From the NCBI GenBank assembly GCA_910586955.1, contig CAJUMM010000005.1, positions 12,470-76,469 on the forward strand: a stretch of DNA of 64,000 nucleotides, in the 5' to 3' direction. Made by a program: the position numbers and the translations under genes. This DNA comes from an uncultured Lachnospiraceae bacterium. GTDB taxonomy: Bacteria > Bacillota > Clostridia > Lachnospirales > Lachnospiraceae. The notes under the pieces were generated by a model. That model was not told the origin of the DNA. It made no database searches and was given only the letters and a program-made list of their open reading frames with translations. Shown here piece after piece: positions 27,190-37,597 of this stretch; within the stretch, counting starts at the first letter, position 1; the number at the start of each line of letters is the position of its first letter.

Positions 27190-28068
27190 TCAATGGGCTT
27201 TTACAATGGCATCTTTTTCTATATCCCGGTGCTCAATGCGTACTACATAATCCGTATGTTCTTTCAGCTTTCCGTACACCTTATTGGCCAGGGTTACGGA
27301 GCGGTGCTTGCCTCCCGTACAGCCGATGGCAACCACCAGCTGGTTCTTTCCCTCCTGTACATAATTGGGGATCAGGAACCGGATCATATCCGTCAACTTA
27401 TCCAGGAAACGGTGAGCCGCCTCAAAACCCATAACAAAATCCTGCACTTCCCGATCGTTTCCGTTCAATTTGCGAAGCTCCTCATAGTAATAGGGATTGG
27501 GCAGGAACCGCACGTCAAAAACCAGATCCGAATCATTGGGAATGCCAAATTTAAAGCCAAAGGACAGAACCGTTATCACAAGATTCTTAAACTCCCGGTT
27601 CTGTACGAAAATCTTCTCCAGTTCTATCTTCAGCTCCCTCGTTAAAAGGCTGCTGGTATCAATGATATAGTCCGCCTGCTTTTTCAAAAAAACCAAGCGT
27701 TTCCGCTCCTCCTCAATTCCCTCCGCAATCCGGCCGTCTCCGGCCAGAGGATGGTTTCTTCTGGTCTCCTTGTAACGCTTAATCAGCACATCATCCTGGG
27801 CATCCAAAAACAGGATCTCAAAAGTATAACCGGCAATGGTAAGTTCCTCCAGAATCGTCTGAAGCTCGCTCAAAGCCTTTCCGTTCCGGATATCGATACC
27901 AAGAGCCACCTTGTTAATCTCACTGGTTCCCGAATAGACCAGCTCGGAAAATTTCCCAATCAGGGAAACCGGAAGATTATCCACGCAGAAGTACCCCATA
28001 TCCTCCAGCATACGCAGGGAGGTTCCCCTTCCCGCCCCTGACATTCCCGTTACAATTACAAATCTCAT
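27190..28068 (-). CDS. rapZ: RapZ/YvcJ-family nucleotide-binding protein with altered P-loop
   Basis: A 292-residue RapZ: ATPase-like N-terminal half and C-terminal domain with the conserved GCTGGKHRSVTLA motif. RapZ proteins bind small RNAs or GlcN6P in E. coli; YvcJ is a GTP/ATPase in Bacillus. The Walker A here reads GMSGAGRGTS; the canonical form is GMSGAGKST or similar. The P-loop lysine is Arg14 (AGG) and the following Ser is Gly, which should weaken nucleotide hydrolysis. The gene stop lies just before whiA; the yvcK gene often found between them is absent. Confidence 0.92.
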   Translation of the reverse strand: MRFVIVTGMSGAGRGTSLRMLEDMGYFCVDNLPVSLIGKFSELVYSGTSEINKVALGIDIRNGKALSELQTILEELTIAGYTFEILFLDAQDDVLIKRYKETRRNHPLAGDGRIAEGIEEERKRLVFLKKQADYIIDTSSLLTRELKIELEKIFVQNREFKNLVITVLSFGFKFGIPNDSDLVFDVRFLPNPYYYEELRKLNGNDREVQDFVMGFEAAHRFLDKLTDMIRFLIPNYVQEGKNQLVVAIGCTGGKHRSVTLANKVYGKLKEHTDYVVRIEHRDIEKDAIVKAH

Positions 28069-28079
28069 CTGTATCCACC

Positions 28080-29036
28080 TTACGCTTTCCTTTCGCTTCC
28101 GAAAGCGCTCTTACCTTCCTCATATGAAAATCCAAGGGTCTTCACTTCCATCTCAAGCTCCACCCCAAACCGGCGCTTCACCTCGAAGCGTACATGGGCA
28201 ATCAAGGCCATCACATCCGCCGCCGTGGCATCTCCCCGGTTAATGACAAAACCGCAGTGCTTTTCCGACACCTGGGCTCCTCCCACCTGGTATCCACGAA
28301 GACCTGCATCCATAATCAGCTTCCCGGCAAAATATCCCTGGGGACGCTTAAAGGTACTTCCGGCGCTTGCATACTCCAAAGGCTGCTTTCCGGTCCTTGC
28401 CTCCTTTAACTCCTGCATCCTGGCCTGAATTGCCTCTGGATTTCCCTGGGAGAGTTCCAACACCGCCTCCAATACCACATAACCTTTTCTGGCAATCACG
28501 CTGGTCCGGTATCCAAGCTCCAGTTCTTCGCCGGACAGCCGCAGAAGCTCTCCTTCCGGTTTCATCACCAGCGCCTCCCGGACAATATCTTTCATCTCTC
28601 CGCCGTAAGCCCCGGCATTCATCACCAAGGCCCCTCCTACGGTTCCGGGAATCCCGGAAGCAAACTCCATGCCTGTAAGTCCCTCCCGTGCCGCCTGATG
28701 AGCCGCCCGGATCAGAAGCTCCCCTGCCCGCACAGAAAGGCGGTTCCCCTGGATACGAATCCCGTCAAAATTCCGGAACAGCTGGATCACAACACCCCGG
28801 TATCCCTCATCGCTGACCAGGATATTGCTGCCGTTTCCCAGGATATAACAGGGCTTCCCCGCCCTGCGGCAGGCCGCAACAGCCGCCGCCAGCATGGACT
28901 CGTCCGACGGCAGGCAGAAAATCTCCGCCGGTCCGCCGATGCGGAAGGTGGTATGGGCGCTCATAGGCTCTTCCCTCAGTACCCGTTCCGGTCCGCCGTG
29001 AATCTCACAAAGTATTTCATATAAATCCTGCCCCAT
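28080..29036 (-). CDS. murB: UDP-N-acetylenolpyruvoylglucosamine reductase
   Basis: A 318-residue type II MurB reducing UDP-GlcNAc-enolpyruvate to UDP-MurNAc with NADPH and FAD. Visible: HTTFRIGGPAEIF, LGNGSNILVSDEGYRGVVI (FAD binding), SGIPGTVGGALVMNAGAYGGEM, SAGSTFKRPQGYFAGKLI (catalytic Ser region) and QVSEKHCGFVINRGDATA. GAGGG lies before the ATG. It heads the murB-rapZ-whiA-HPr-like operon, driven from a promoter nested in the uvrA terminator. Confidence 0.96.
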   Translation of the reverse strand: MGQDLYEILCEIHGGPERVLREEPMSAHTTFRIGGPAEIFCLPSDESMLAAAVAACRRAGKPCYILGNGSNILVSDEGYRGVVIQLFRNFDGIRIQGNRLSVRAGELLIRAAHQAAREGLTGMEFASGIPGTVGGALVMNAGAYGGEMKDIVREALVMKPEGELLRLSGEELELGYRTSVIARKGYVVLEAVLELSQGNPEAIQARMQELKEARTGKQPLEYASAGSTFKRPQGYFAGKLIMDAGLRGYQVGGAQVSEKHCGFVINRGDATAADVMALIAHVRFEVKRRFGVELEMEVKTLGFSYEEGKSAFGSERKA

Positions 29037-29074
29037 ATGGTTCCCTCTTTAAACTGCTTGACTTGTTCCCTTTT

Positions 29075-29103
29075 AGTATATGCAAAAAAGGGGGAAAGTA
29101 CAA
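29075..29103 (-). promoter_or_regulatory. Predicted promoter of the murB-rapZ-whiA operon, nested in the uvrA terminator
   Basis: Minus strand TTGTAC (29098-29103), 17-bp spacer, TATACT (29075-29080). The -35 lies in the loop of the uvrA terminator hairpin and the spacer contains its 3' arm and U-tract. Confidence 0.65.
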
Positions 29104-29110
29104 CCCCCTT
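29084..29110 (-). terminator. Intrinsic terminator after uvrA
   Basis: Minus strand stem AAGGGGG / CCCCCTT with a 9-base loop, followed by a run of T (TTTTTT). Confidence 0.85.
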
Positions 29111-29126
29111 CCTGCTCTGCCGTATC

Positions 29127-31997
29127 TCAAGCCGTGGGACGGTGGGGTTTCCCCCTTCCGGCCCGGTTTTTCTGCTTGTTCAGATATTTCTTCAGATACT
29201 GTCCCGTATAGGACACCGGATTCTCCGCCACTTCCTCCGGCGTTCCCTTGGCAATCACCGTGCCACCCCGGTCTCCTCCTTCCGGCCCCATATCAATGAT
29301 ATAGTCTGCCGTCTTAATCACATCCAGATTGTGTTCAATCACCACCACCGTGTTGCCTCCCTCTGCCAGACGGTGCAGAATCTCCGTCAGCTTATGCACA
29401 TCCGCAAAATGCAGTCCCGTGGTAGGCTCATCCAAGATATAAATGGTCTTTCCTGTACTCCGCCGGCTCAGCTCCGTAGCCAGCTTAATCCGCTGGGCCT
29501 CTCCGCCGGAAAGCGTTGTGGAGGGCTGTCCCAGACGGATATAGGAGAGGCCCACATCGTGAAGGGTTTCGATCTTCCTGCGGATGGAAGGCACATTCTC
29601 AAAGAAAGGCAGTGCCTCCTCCACTGTCATATCCAGAACGTCATAAATACTTTTACCCTTGTACTTTACTTCCAGGGTCTCCCGGTTATACCGTTTCCCC
29701 TGGCAGACCTCGCAGGGTACATACACATCCGGCAGAAAGTGCATTTCTATCTTGATAATTCCGTCTCCGGAGCAGGCCTCGCACCGGCCCCCCTTCACAT
29801 TGAAGCTGAACCTTCCTTTTTTATAACCTCTGCTCTTGGCATCTGCGGTAGAGGCAAAAAGGTCCCGGATCTGGTCGAAAACGCCCGTATAGGTGGCCGG
29901 ATTGGACCGGGGCGTCCGTCCGATAGGGGACTGATCGATGCTGATTACCTTATCCAGCTGTTCCGCTCCCTGAATGCCCTTGTTTCTCCCCGGAATCGTC
30001 CTGGCCCGGTTTAGTTTTTTCGCCAGGCTTTTATACAAAATCTCATTGATCAGGGAGCTTTTGCCCGAACCGGATACGCCGGTTACGCAGGTCATCACTC
30101 CCAAGGGAATCTCTACGTCAATCTTTTTCAGGTTGTTTTCTTCCGCTCCTTTCACGGTCATCCAGCCGGAGGGAATCCTCCGTCTCTCCGGTACCGGAAT
30201 GCAAAGCTTCCCGCTGAGATAGGCGCCTGTGACGGATTCCGGACAAGCCATAATTTCCTCCGCCGTTCCCGCAGCCACCACTTTTCCCCCATGTTCTCCG
30301 GCTCCGGGGCCGATATCCACAATATAATCTGCCGCAAACATGGTATCCTCGTCGTGCTCTACCACCACCAGGGTATTGCCCAGATCCCGGAGACGCTTCA
30401 AGGTCGCCAGCAGCTTGTCGTTATCTCTCTGGTGAAGTCCGATGCTGGGCTCATCCAGAATATAAGCCACACCCACCAGGCCCGAGCCAATCTGGGTGGC
30501 CAGGCGGATGCGCTGTGCCTCTCCGCCGGACAGGCTGCCGGTGGATCTGGCAAGGGTTAGATAATCCAGTCCCACGTCGATAAGAAAGCCGATTCTTGCA
30601 CGGATTTCCTTTAAAATCTGGGCTCCGATAAGCTGCTGCTGGGCTGTCAGCTCCAAATTCTGCAGAAATTCATGGAGTTTCAAAATGGACATGGAAGTCA
30701 CTTCATAAATATTTTTATCCGCCACGGTAACAGCCAGGGACGTTTTCTTCAGCCTCTGTCCACCGCAGCTCTTGCAGGGAGTAATGCGCATAAAGGTCTC
30801 ATATTCCTGCCGCATCACCTCGGATCCGGTCTCCCGGTAGCGGCGCTCTGCATTTTTAATCAGCCCCTCAAAGGCAATGTCGTAGATGCCCTCTCCCCGC
30901 TGTCCTTTATAGCGGACTTTCACCTCCCGCCCGTTGGTTCCCTGCAGCAGCACCTGCCGGACTTCCGGATCCAGCTCTTCATAAGGCGTGTTCAAATCAA
31001 ATCCATACTCTTTGGACAAGGCCTGCAGAATTCCATAGGTAAAGCTGGAGGGATCCGTACAGGACTGCCACCCCATTACCGCAATGGCCCCCCCTGCAAT
31101 GCTTAAGGATTTATCCGGAATCATCAGGTCCTCGTCAAACTCCATCTTATATCCCAATCCAAAACAATCCGGACAGGCTCCGAAAGGATTATTAAAAGAA
31201 AAGCTGCGGGGTTCGATTTCCTCCATGCTGATCCCACAGTCCGGGCAGGCATAACTGGAGCTAAAGGTCAATGTCTCTCCGTCTATCACCTCCACCACCA
31301 GAAGCCCCTCCGCCAGATTCAGCACCGTCTCAATGGAATCTGCCAGACGGCGTTCAATTCCCTCTTTGATGACCAGGCGGTCCACCACGATCTCAATGAG
31401 ATGCTTGATATTTTTCTCCAGCTTAATCTCCTCGGACAGCTCGTAGAGATTTCCGTCGATCTTCACCCGGACAAAACCGCTTTTCCTGGCCTGATCCAAG
31501 ACCTTTACATGCTCTCCCTTTCGCCCTTTGACCACAGGGGCAAGAAGCTGGATCCGGGTGCGCTCCGGCAGTGCCATCAGCTGATCCACCATCTGATCCA
31601 CGCTCTGCTTCTTGATCTCTTTCCCGCACCGGGGACAGTGGGGAATGCCGATCCGGGCATAGAGCAGACGGAAATAATCGTAAATCTCCGTCACCGTCCC
31701 CACTGTAGAACGAGGATTCCGGTTCGTAGACTTCTGGTCAATGGAAATGGCAGGGGAAAGCCCCTCAATGCTCTCCACCTCCGGCTTCTCCATCTGGCCC
31801 AGGAACTGTCTTGCGTAGGAGGACAGAGACTCCATGTAACGCCGCTGTCCCTCCGCATAGATGGTATCAAAGGCCAGGGAAGATTTCCCGGAACCGCTTA
31901 AGCCTGTCAGCACTACAAATTCGTCTCTTGGAATGTCAATGTCCAGGTTTCTCAGATTATGTTCGTTGGCCCCTCTTATCTTAATATAATTTTTCAT
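29127..31997 (-). CDS. uvrA: Excinuclease ABC subunit A
   Basis: A 956-residue UvrA, the damage-recognition ATPase of nucleotide excision repair. Two ABC modules are visible: Walker [13 protein letters not shown] and [12 protein letters not shown], signature sequences [12 protein letters not shown] and [12 protein letters not shown], Walker [12 protein letters not shown] and [11 protein letters not shown]. Zinc-finger cysteines are present ([10 protein letters not shown]...CPDCFGLGY and CEACSGDG...CEVCQGKRY). Length matches the family. It follows uvrB by 27 bases, so uvrB-uvrA are cotranscribed. GAGGAGCAG precedes the ATG. Confidence 0.98.
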   Translation of the reverse strand: MKNYIKIRGANEHNLRNLDIDIPRDEFVVLTGLSGSGKSSLAFDTIYAEGQRRYMESLSSYARQFLGQMEKPEVESIEGLSPAISIDQKSTNRNPRSTVGTVTEIYDYFRLLYARIGIPHCPRCGKEIKKQSVDQMVDQLMALPERTRIQLLAPVVKGRKGEHVKVLDQARKSGFVRVKIDGNLYELSEEIKLEKNIKHLIEIVVDRLVIKEGIERRLADSIETVLNLAEGLLVVEVIDGETLTFSSSYACPDCGISMEEIEPRSFSFNNPFGACPDCFGLGYKMEFDEDLMIPDKSLSIAGGAIAVMGWQSCTDPSSFTYGILQALSKEYGFDLNTPYEELDPEVRQVLLQGTNGREVKVRYKGQRGEGIYDIAFEGLIKNAERRYRETGSEVMRQEYETFMRITPCKSCGGQRLKKTSLAVTVADKNIYEVTSMSILKLHEFLQNLELTAQQQLIGAQILKEIRARIGFLIDVGLDYLTLARSTGSLSGGEAQRIRLATQIGSGLVGVAYILDEPSIGLHQRDNDKLLATLKRLRDLGNTLVVVEHDEDTMFAADYIVDIGPGAGEHGGKVVAAGTAEEIMACPESVTGAYLSGKLCIPVPERRRIPSGWMTVKGAEENNLKKIDVEIPLGVMTCVTGVSGSGKSSLINEILYKSLAKKLNRARTIPGRNKGIQGAEQLDKVISIDQSPIGRTPRSNPATYTGVFDQIRDLFASTADAKSRGYKKGRFSFNVKGGRCEACSGDGIIKIEMHFLPDVYVPCEVCQGKRYNRETLEVKYKGKSIYDVLDMTVEEALPFFENVPSIRRKIETLHDVGLSYIRLGQPSTTLSGGEAQRIKLATELSRRSTGKTIYILDEPTTGLHFADVHKLTEILHRLAEGGNTVVVIEHNLDVIKTADYIIDMGPEGGDRGGTVIAKGTPEEVAENPVSYTGQYLKKYLNKQKNRAGRGKPHRPTA

Positions 31998-32024
31998 ACT
32001 GCTCCTCTTATTCTTCCGCCGTTT

Positions 32025-34070
32025 TTACCGCTTCCTTTTGCCGGGTGTACTCCTTCTTCTATGGTTTTCCTGTATCCCGCCTGCCGTAGCAGCATCCTGC
32101 AGCTGCTTTTTCAGTTCGATCATCCGATCCCGCAGCTCTGCTGCCGTTTCAAAATCAAGCTCCGCCGCCGCCTTCTTCATCTTCTTATCCAGATCGGCCA
32201 CCAGCTTCTCCAGCTCCTGGCTGCTCATGGACTCCGGATCTTTCTCAAACCGCAGCTCTTCCTGGGCAATTTCCTTGGAAATGCTAATCAAATCCCGCAC
32301 AGACTTCTGAATGGTCTGAGGCGTAATCCCATGCTCCTCATTGTACTTCTGCTGCAGTTCCCGGCGGCGTTCCGTCTCCCCAATGGCCATTTTCATGGAA
32401 TCGGTAATAACATCCGCATACATAATTACACGGCCTTCCGCATTCCGGGCGGCCCGCCCGATGGTCTGGATCAGGGAGGTTCCGGAACGCAGGAACCCTT
32501 CCTTGTCCGCATCCAGAATGGCCACCAGAGTAATCTCAGGAATATCCAGGCCCTCCCGCAAAAGATTGATTCCCACCAGCACATCGAAAACATCCAGGCG
32601 CATATCCCGGATAATCTGGGTCCGCTCCAGGGTGTCAATGTCTGAATGAAGGTATTTGACCCGGATTCCCAGCTCCCGCATATAATCCGTCAAATCCTCC
32701 GCCATCCGCTTAGTCAGGGTGGTGATCAGAATCTTGTGGCCTGCTGCCACCTCCCGATTCACCTCACCTACCAAATCATCAATCTGGCCTTCCACAGGAC
32801 GCACTTCCACTTTGGGATCCAAAAGTCCCGTAGGACGGATAATCTGTTCTGCCCGCAGGAGCTCATGCTGTTCCTCATATTCCCCCGGCGTGGCAGATAC
32901 AAACAAAAGCTGATTTATTTTACCCTCAAATTCCTGAAAATTCAAGGGGCGATTGTCTTTTGCCGAGGGAAGGCGGAACCCGTAATCCACCAGGGTGGCC
33001 TTCCGGGACTGATCTCCCGCATACATCCCCCGAATCTGGGGCACTGTTTTATGGGACTCATCGATCATAATCAGGAAATCTTCCGGGAAATAATCCATCA
33101 GCGTATTAGGCGGCACCCCCGGCTGCAGGCCGGACAAATGCCTGGAATAATTCTCGATTCCGGAACAAAATCCTGTCTCCTTCAGCATCTCAATATCAAA
33201 ATTGGTCCGCTCCGCAATCCGCTGGGCCTCTAAAAGCTTGTCCTCCTCCTTAAAATACCGGATCCGCTCCTCCAATTCCTTCTCAATAGCCACGGCAGCC
33301 TCCCGGATCCGCTCTGCCGGCACTACGTAATGGGAGGCCGGAAAAATAGCCACATGCTCCCGCACGCCTTTTATTTCCCCCGTAAGCACGTCAATCTCGG
33401 AGATGCGGTCAATCTCATCCCCGAAAAACTCCACCCGGATGGCAGTGTCCATCTCACTGGCCGGTATAATCTCCAGCACATCCCCTCTTACCCGGAAGGT
33501 TCCCCGTTTGAAGTCCATGTCATTTCGGTCATACTGGATATCCACCAGCTGGCGCAGGACTTCGTCCCGATCCTTTTGCATACCCGGCCGGAGGGATACC
33601 ATCATTTTCTCGAAGTTCTCCGGCTCACCCAGGCCGTAGATGCAGGACACGGAGGATACGATGATTACGTCTCTTCGTTCTATCAGCGCCGCCGTGGCGG
33701 ACAGGCGCAGCTTGTCGATCTCATCGTTGACGGAGGAGTCCTTGGCGATGTAGGTGTCGCTGGAGGGGACGTAGGCTTCGGGTTGGTAGTAGTCGTAGTA
33801 GGACACAAAATACTCCACTGCGTTCTCCGGGAACATCTCCTTGAATTCTCCGTACAACTGTGCCGCAAGCGTCTTGTTGTGGGCGATGACCAGCGTCGGC
33901 TTGTTCAATGCCTGAATGACGTTGGCCATCGTAAATGTCTTGCCGGATCCCGTAACCCCCAGTAAAGTCTGGAATTGGTTGCCTTCTTTGAATCCCTTTA
34001 CCAGCGCCTCAATGGCTTGGGGCTGGTCTCCTGTGGGTTGATATGGGGCTTGTAATTTAAACTCATTCAT
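32025..34070 (-). CDS. uvrB: Excinuclease ABC subunit B
   Basis: A 681-residue UvrB helicase. Walker [15 protein letters not shown], the beta-hairpin region [25 protein letters not shown] motif MIDESH, helicase motif [11 protein letters not shown], and a C-terminal UVR domain ([27 protein letters not shown] type). UvrB receives damaged DNA from UvrA and recruits UvrC, which is not in this window. Slightly longer than usual because of a basic tail ([11 protein letters not shown]). GGAGG precedes the ATG. Confidence 0.98.
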   Translation of the reverse strand: MNEFKLQAPYQPTGDQPQAIEALVKGFKEGNQFQTLLGVTGSGKTFTMANVIQALNKPTLVIAHNKTLAAQLYGEFKEMFPENAVEYFVSYYDYYQPEAYVPSSDTYIAKDSSVNDEIDKLRLSATAALIERRDVIIVSSVSCIYGLGEPENFEKMMVSLRPGMQKDRDEVLRQLVDIQYDRNDMDFKRGTFRVRGDVLEIIPASEMDTAIRVEFFGDEIDRISEIDVLTGEIKGVREHVAIFPASHYVVPAERIREAAVAIEKELEERIRYFKEEDKLLEAQRIAERTNFDIEMLKETGFCSGIENYSRHLSGLQPGVPPNTLMDYFPEDFLIMIDESHKTVPQIRGMYAGDQSRKATLVDYGFRLPSAKDNRPLNFQEFEGKINQLLFVSATPGEYEEQHELLRAEQIIRPTGLLDPKVEVRPVEGQIDDLVGEVNREVAAGHKILITTLTKRMAEDLTDYMRELGIRVKYLHSDIDTLERTQIIRDMRLDVFDVLVGINLLREGLDIPEITLVAILDADKEGFLRSGTSLIQTIGRAARNAEGRVIMYADVITDSMKMAIGETERRRELQQKYNEEHGITPQTIQKSVRDLISISKEIAQEELRFEKDPESMSSQELEKLVADLDKKMKKAAAELDFETAAELRDRMIELKKQLQDAATAGGIQENHRRRSTPGKRKR

Positions 34071-34118
34071 AGGGAAAACCTCCGTTTATGGCTTTTGATA
34101 CGACTGCTGTTAGCCATT

Positions 34119-34178
34119 TATTCGTAATGAGAGCCGCAAAATAAGTGCCTGACAGGGGGCCGTTACGAATCATTACGA
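34119..34178. repeat. Nested inverted repeats in the uvrB leader
   Basis: TCGTAATGA (34122-34130) is repeated inverted as TCATTACGA (34170-34178), and ATTCGTAA (34120-34127) pairs with TTACGAAT (34163-34170). The 270-bp gap between uvrB and the upstream relic holds this structure, a possible TATAAT at 34241-34246 and a terminator. No coding potential is evident. Could be a leader hairpin or remnant of a small mobile repeat. Confidence 0.4.
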
Positions 34179-34270
34179 CAAAAAGTCACAAATTCTGTTT
34201 TTAAGGATGAAGTAATACATTTCAATACCAGGCAAGGCTTATTATAACAAAAAAGATTTTAAAAGTACAT

Positions 34271-34312
34271 AGAAAAAAGGAACAAATATTCGATTTTTCA
34301 TTTGTTCCCTTT
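34271..34312 (-). terminator. Terminator downstream of the Rpn-like relic
   Basis: Stem GGAACAAAT (34279-34287) / ATTTGTTCC (34300-34308); the minus strand continues with TTTTTTC. It separates the relic from uvrB. Confidence 0.75.
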
Positions 34313-34341
34313 TCTTCCATATTTTGTTATACAGATCTCTT

Positions 34342-34581
34342 TTACAATCGTTTCTGCAGGATTGCTCTATCGCTGTCATTGACCTCAAGTACATTCATTG
34401 CCTGTTGGGCTCCCACCTTCAAATTTGCCATTATCTTTTTTATGGAATCCAGCAGGTTATCTAACCTTGCATTTTCTGCTCTTCTGTCGCCATATCTTTC
34501 AACCGATTCGCACATAATCTTTCGGCCTCCTTCTTCCTCTTTAAAATGTTTTACACCCTCTGCCAGTTCCGGATAATACAT
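34342..34581 (-). pseudogene. C-terminal remnant of an Rpn-family (PD-(D/E)XK) protein
   Basis: A 79-residue open frame starting MYYPELAEGVKHFKEEEGG and ending LKVGAQQAMNVLEVNDSDRAILQKRL. This pattern (the PEL-A-GV-FKE-GG-MC block followed by a charged helix and the AEQAM..L.I....R...L tail) is the usual C-terminus of Rpn-family putative transposase/recombination-promoting nucleases in Lachnospiraceae. The catalytic N-terminal two thirds are missing, and an integrase fragment lies directly upstream. An internal start (MCESVE) with GGAGG 10 bases ahead could allow a 57-residue peptide. Most likely a pseudogene. Confidence 0.65.
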
Positions 34582-34592
34582 ATCCTTTGATT

Positions 34593-34696
34593 CTTTAAGG
34601 TTCTGTTAATATAGTCCACATCGTATACTTCAGCCCGTTTATTTCACTCCGCCGCAGTCCCATCAATACTGCAATCAGCACCAAATAACAGGGTTT
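34593..34696 (-). pseudogene. Frameshifted tyrosine-recombinase (integrase) fragment
   Basis: The minus strand reads LVLIAVLMGLRRSEINGLKYT, then needs a one-base insertion at about 34622 to continue DVDYINRTLK. L-x-GLRRSEI-GL is the arginine-containing box I region of phage-type integrases (T-GLRRSEI-GL-W-DID). Both sides are missing. The fragment stops where the Rpn-like tail begins, so two unrelated relics are joined. Confidence 0.6.
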
Positions 34697-34712
34697 TCAC
34701 CCTGTCCCCAAA
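34688..34712 (-). terminator. Hairpin after the J-domain gene
   Basis: Minus strand ACAGGGT-GAAA-ACCCTGT (34688-34705), followed by TATTTGG; a compact tetraloop stem with a poor U-tract. Weak terminator candidate. Confidence 0.4.
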
Positions 34713-34729
34713 TTATCACAAAAAAGATT

Positions 34730-37597
34730 TCAAATCCCAAACTTCGTAAACATATCCGGCAGCATCTTTTCCTTGCTGTTCAGATATCTCTGGAAATCTT
34801 CCTCCGTATAACAGTATTCCAGAGTATGGTCAAATCTGGACACCGTAAGCCTGCCTGCATACACATCTACCCGTGTTACTTCCGAAAAGTCATACACCTG
34901 GGCCATCAGGCCCTCCAGGCTGGCCGCCTGATACAGCTTCAGCATATTGCAGGCATAGAAGGTCCCGCTCTCTCCGATTGCAAAGGGAAGCGGCGCATAA
35001 TCCCGCCAGGGTGTATACTGCCTGCCCCAGCCAAAACGTCCTACCACCAGATGTTTTTCCGGAATCCGCTGGCTTAAGGACTCTGTCCTCCGCTTGCAGG
35101 AAGCTGCAAATTCCGGCGACTGGAAATACAAATCAAAGCCGAAAATATTCATGGCGGAATAGAACACCCGCTCAAAACACTTCCGGTTCTGCCTTCCGGC
35201 GTGGAGAACCGCATAGCTCTCCAGCATCCAGCCCCCGTCTTTTGCAAAAAATTCCTTCACCGGCTTAGTAATATCCTCCGGCGTCCAGGGAAAGCCCGGC
35301 GTATAGGGAATATTGCGCTTCTCCCGCTTCCGGTACTGTTCCTGCCGTTTTAATGCCTCAATCACCTGCCGCATCTTTTCCTCGTTGGTCATTCCCTCCA
35401 GGGAAAAGGAGGCAATGCGGGCTGGCTTAGGCTGATGCAGGCTCTTAAGTTTCCCCTGGGCAAACTGCTTCTTTCTCTCCAGATCCAGGCTCTTTACCTT
35501 TTTTCCTTCCCCTGCAAGCAGGGGTATTTCCTCCCAGCCAACATCCGTCTGGCGGTAGACCTTGACACTGCGCATAGATACTTCCGCCTTAAAGCAGAAC
35601 CGCTCCTGTTCCTCATAATACACAGCCTGAATCCGCTTTGCCTCCTGCTCCGGGACCTTTCTCACGGAAGCCTCAGCCGCCAGGACCTTGGCCAGAAAAG
35701 AAAGGGTCGGCCGGGCAAGCGGAAGATAAGAAAGCTGTCTCTCAATTTCCTTTTCCGCCCTTTTCCGCTCCTCCTCCCGGATGGACGTAACAGCCAGAAG
35801 GAAAAAGAAATGCACCGCATTCTCCAATTTTCCGGACAAGGAAGCCGCCAGAAGCTGCGGAAATGTCAGCACCGGATACACAACCGGCTTTCCGTTCAGA
35901 TAATAGCGCACATAATGCAGGTGGAATTCTGCCTCCAGCTCTCCTCCCCCAGGAATCGGAAATCCAGCACTCATGGGAAACGGAATTCCGTCTTCCTCCT
36001 CGTCAAAGCGGGTAAAACGCTTCTGCCATTCTACCGAGGGAAGATAAACTGCCTTCATATAGCCGGGAAGATATTCCCTGTTTTCTGCAATATATTCCGC
36101 CTGTCTCTGGACAGCTCCAATGACGGTGATATAGCGGCAGTCAAAACCGGTGGTGAGAAAATATTCCCAAAAATCCCGGTTATCCACCCGGATATCCCCT
36201 ATGGAAGTCTTTTCATAAGCATACACGGTCCTCTCGTCCATCTCCAAAAGATTCCGGTGCAGATTCATAGAAGAGAGTAGCCGCTCCAATAAAAACTGTA
36301 CCTGTTCGGGATCACGAAAAGGACCTTCCTCCGTATAAAAAGCAACAAGCCTGGCGGCAAGCGACTCCGGAATCTCCCTCCAGGTAGAAAGCTGCAGAAA
36401 GATCCTGTCAAAAAGCTCAGGCTCATAGCAAATTTCTTTCCATTCCTTCCGAGCAAACAGCGCCTCCGTCCTTTGCCGGACAGACTCCGGTTCTTCATAC
36501 TCCCGCCTACGAAGACAGGCATCGTAATCCGTAATAATTTTCATCAGCTCCCGGTACCAGCTCCAAATCAGCTGTTCCTTGCTGTCTTCCCCGTAAAGTT
36601 CCTCTTCTATTTGAGGATACTGACGTAAAACGGCTTTCTTCAGGCCTGCGTAAAGCTGCCGGCCGCTGCTGCGATCCAATTCCCGGAATTGATAAGTCTT
36701 ATAAAAAAATTTACACACACAGGCAGGAACCGGTTCCGATTCCAGCCAATGGGTATAGAGACGGATCAGACATTCACTCCGGGTCTCCTCATAAATCCCC
36801 GGGTTTCCCTTTCTCTCATAAAGATGGTGAATCTGGCCGCACCGGAGCAATGCTTCCCATATCTCCCGCTCTCTCTCTGTAAGATAACCCCGGCGGTTCA
36901 TGCTTCCCAGGGCAAGGTAATCGGAAAAAGAGCGAAGGCGCACAAGATTCTCCGGCTTGTATAAGCCCCGGGCCGCCCCCTCCGGCATCCCTTGAATATA
37001 CTCGTTCCAGATATCTCCTGCAGCCTGGCGGGCGTAAAAACTGCCCTCCGTATTGACCATGCCTTCATCATCCGGATAAAGCCCATAGGCAATGGCAAGT
37101 TCCATGACAAAAGCCCTGGGAAGGCCATCCCCTCCCAGCGTTTTCGCACAACATCTCAGTCCTTTCCCAAATTCCTCCCCGCACTGTTCCTTAAGAAATT
37201 CTTCCGACAGAAAATATTCCTTCCAAGTATCGGCTTTTCTGCACACCCCGGGATTTCCCAGAAGCTCTTCCAGACGAAATAATGCTCCCCGCTCCCTGCT
37301 GAACCGGATCTTGGCCTCCTCCGCCTGGTTCAGGCGTGAAAGCAGAGGCATCTCCGGATCGAGTGTCCTCGTCTCTTCTGCCCTCCGGGCATAGGCCATC
37401 CCCTCTCCCGTCATAACCATCCCCGGATCCCGGGCATATTCCATAGCAGCCTGATACGCCCGGCTCAGCTCTCCAAAGGCTTCCGGGTTTTCCTCCGGGT
37501 GGTTTTCCCTGGATTTTTCCCCGTAAGCCCTCCGAATCTCTCTCTGGGAACGGGTGGGTTTAATCCCCAGTATTTCCCAAATCCTTTCCGTCGTCAT
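34730..37597 (-). CDS. Large J-domain protein, partner of the adjacent Hsp70
   Basis: A 955-residue protein. Residues 1-60 resemble a J-domain (IWEILGIKPTRSQREIRRAYGEKSRENHPEENPEAFGELSRAYQAA); the loop motif is HPE (33-35) where DnaJ has HPD. No Gly/Phe linker or zinc fingers follow; the remaining 900 residues are mostly helical and not recognised. It overlaps the 3' end of the Hsp70 gene by 38 bases, so the two are coupled. E. coli HscC has dedicated J partners (DjlB, DjlC) with a similar gene arrangement, so this is likely the co-chaperone of its neighbour. Client proteins are unknown. Confidence 0.75.
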   Translation of the reverse strand: MTTERIWEILGIKPTRSQREIRRAYGEKSRENHPEENPEAFGELSRAYQAAMEYARDPGMVMTGEGMAYARRAEETRTLDPEMPLLSRLNQAEEAKIRFSRERGALFRLEELLGNPGVCRKADTWKEYFLSEEFLKEQCGEEFGKGLRCCAKTLGGDGLPRAFVMELAIAYGLYPDDEGMVNTEGSFYARQAAGDIWNEYIQGMPEGAARGLYKPENLVRLRSFSDYLALGSMNRRGYLTEREREIWEALLRCGQIHHLYERKGNPGIYEETRSECLIRLYTHWLESEPVPACVCKFFYKTYQFRELDRSSGRQLYAGLKKAVLRQYPQIEEELYGEDSKEQLIWSWYRELMKIITDYDACLRRREYEEPESVRQRTEALFARKEWKEICYEPELFDRIFLQLSTWREIPESLAARLVAFYTEEGPFRDPEQVQFLLERLLSSMNLHRNLLEMDERTVYAYEKTSIGDIRVDNRDFWEYFLTTGFDCRYITVIGAVQRQAEYIAENREYLPGYMKAVYLPSVEWQKRFTRFDEEEDGIPFPMSAGFPIPGGGELEAEFHLHYVRYYLNGKPVVYPVLTFPQLLAASLSGKLENAVHFFFLLAVTSIREEERKRAEKEIERQLSYLPLARPTLSFLAKVLAAEASVRKVPEQEAKRIQAVYYEEQERFCFKAEVSMRSVKVYRQTDVGWEEIPLLAGEGKKVKSLDLERKKQFAQGKLKSLHQPKPARIASFSLEGMTNEEKMRQVIEALKRQEQYRKREKRNIPYTPGFPWTPEDITKPVKEFFAKDGGWMLESYAVLHAGRQNRKCFERVFYSAMNIFGFDLYFQSPEFAASCKRRTESLSQRIPEKHLVVGRFGWGRQYTPWRDYAPLPFAIGESGTFYACNMLKLYQAASLEGLMAQVYDFSEVTRVDVYAGRLTVSRFDHTLEYCYTEEDFQRYLNSKEKMLPDMFTKFGI

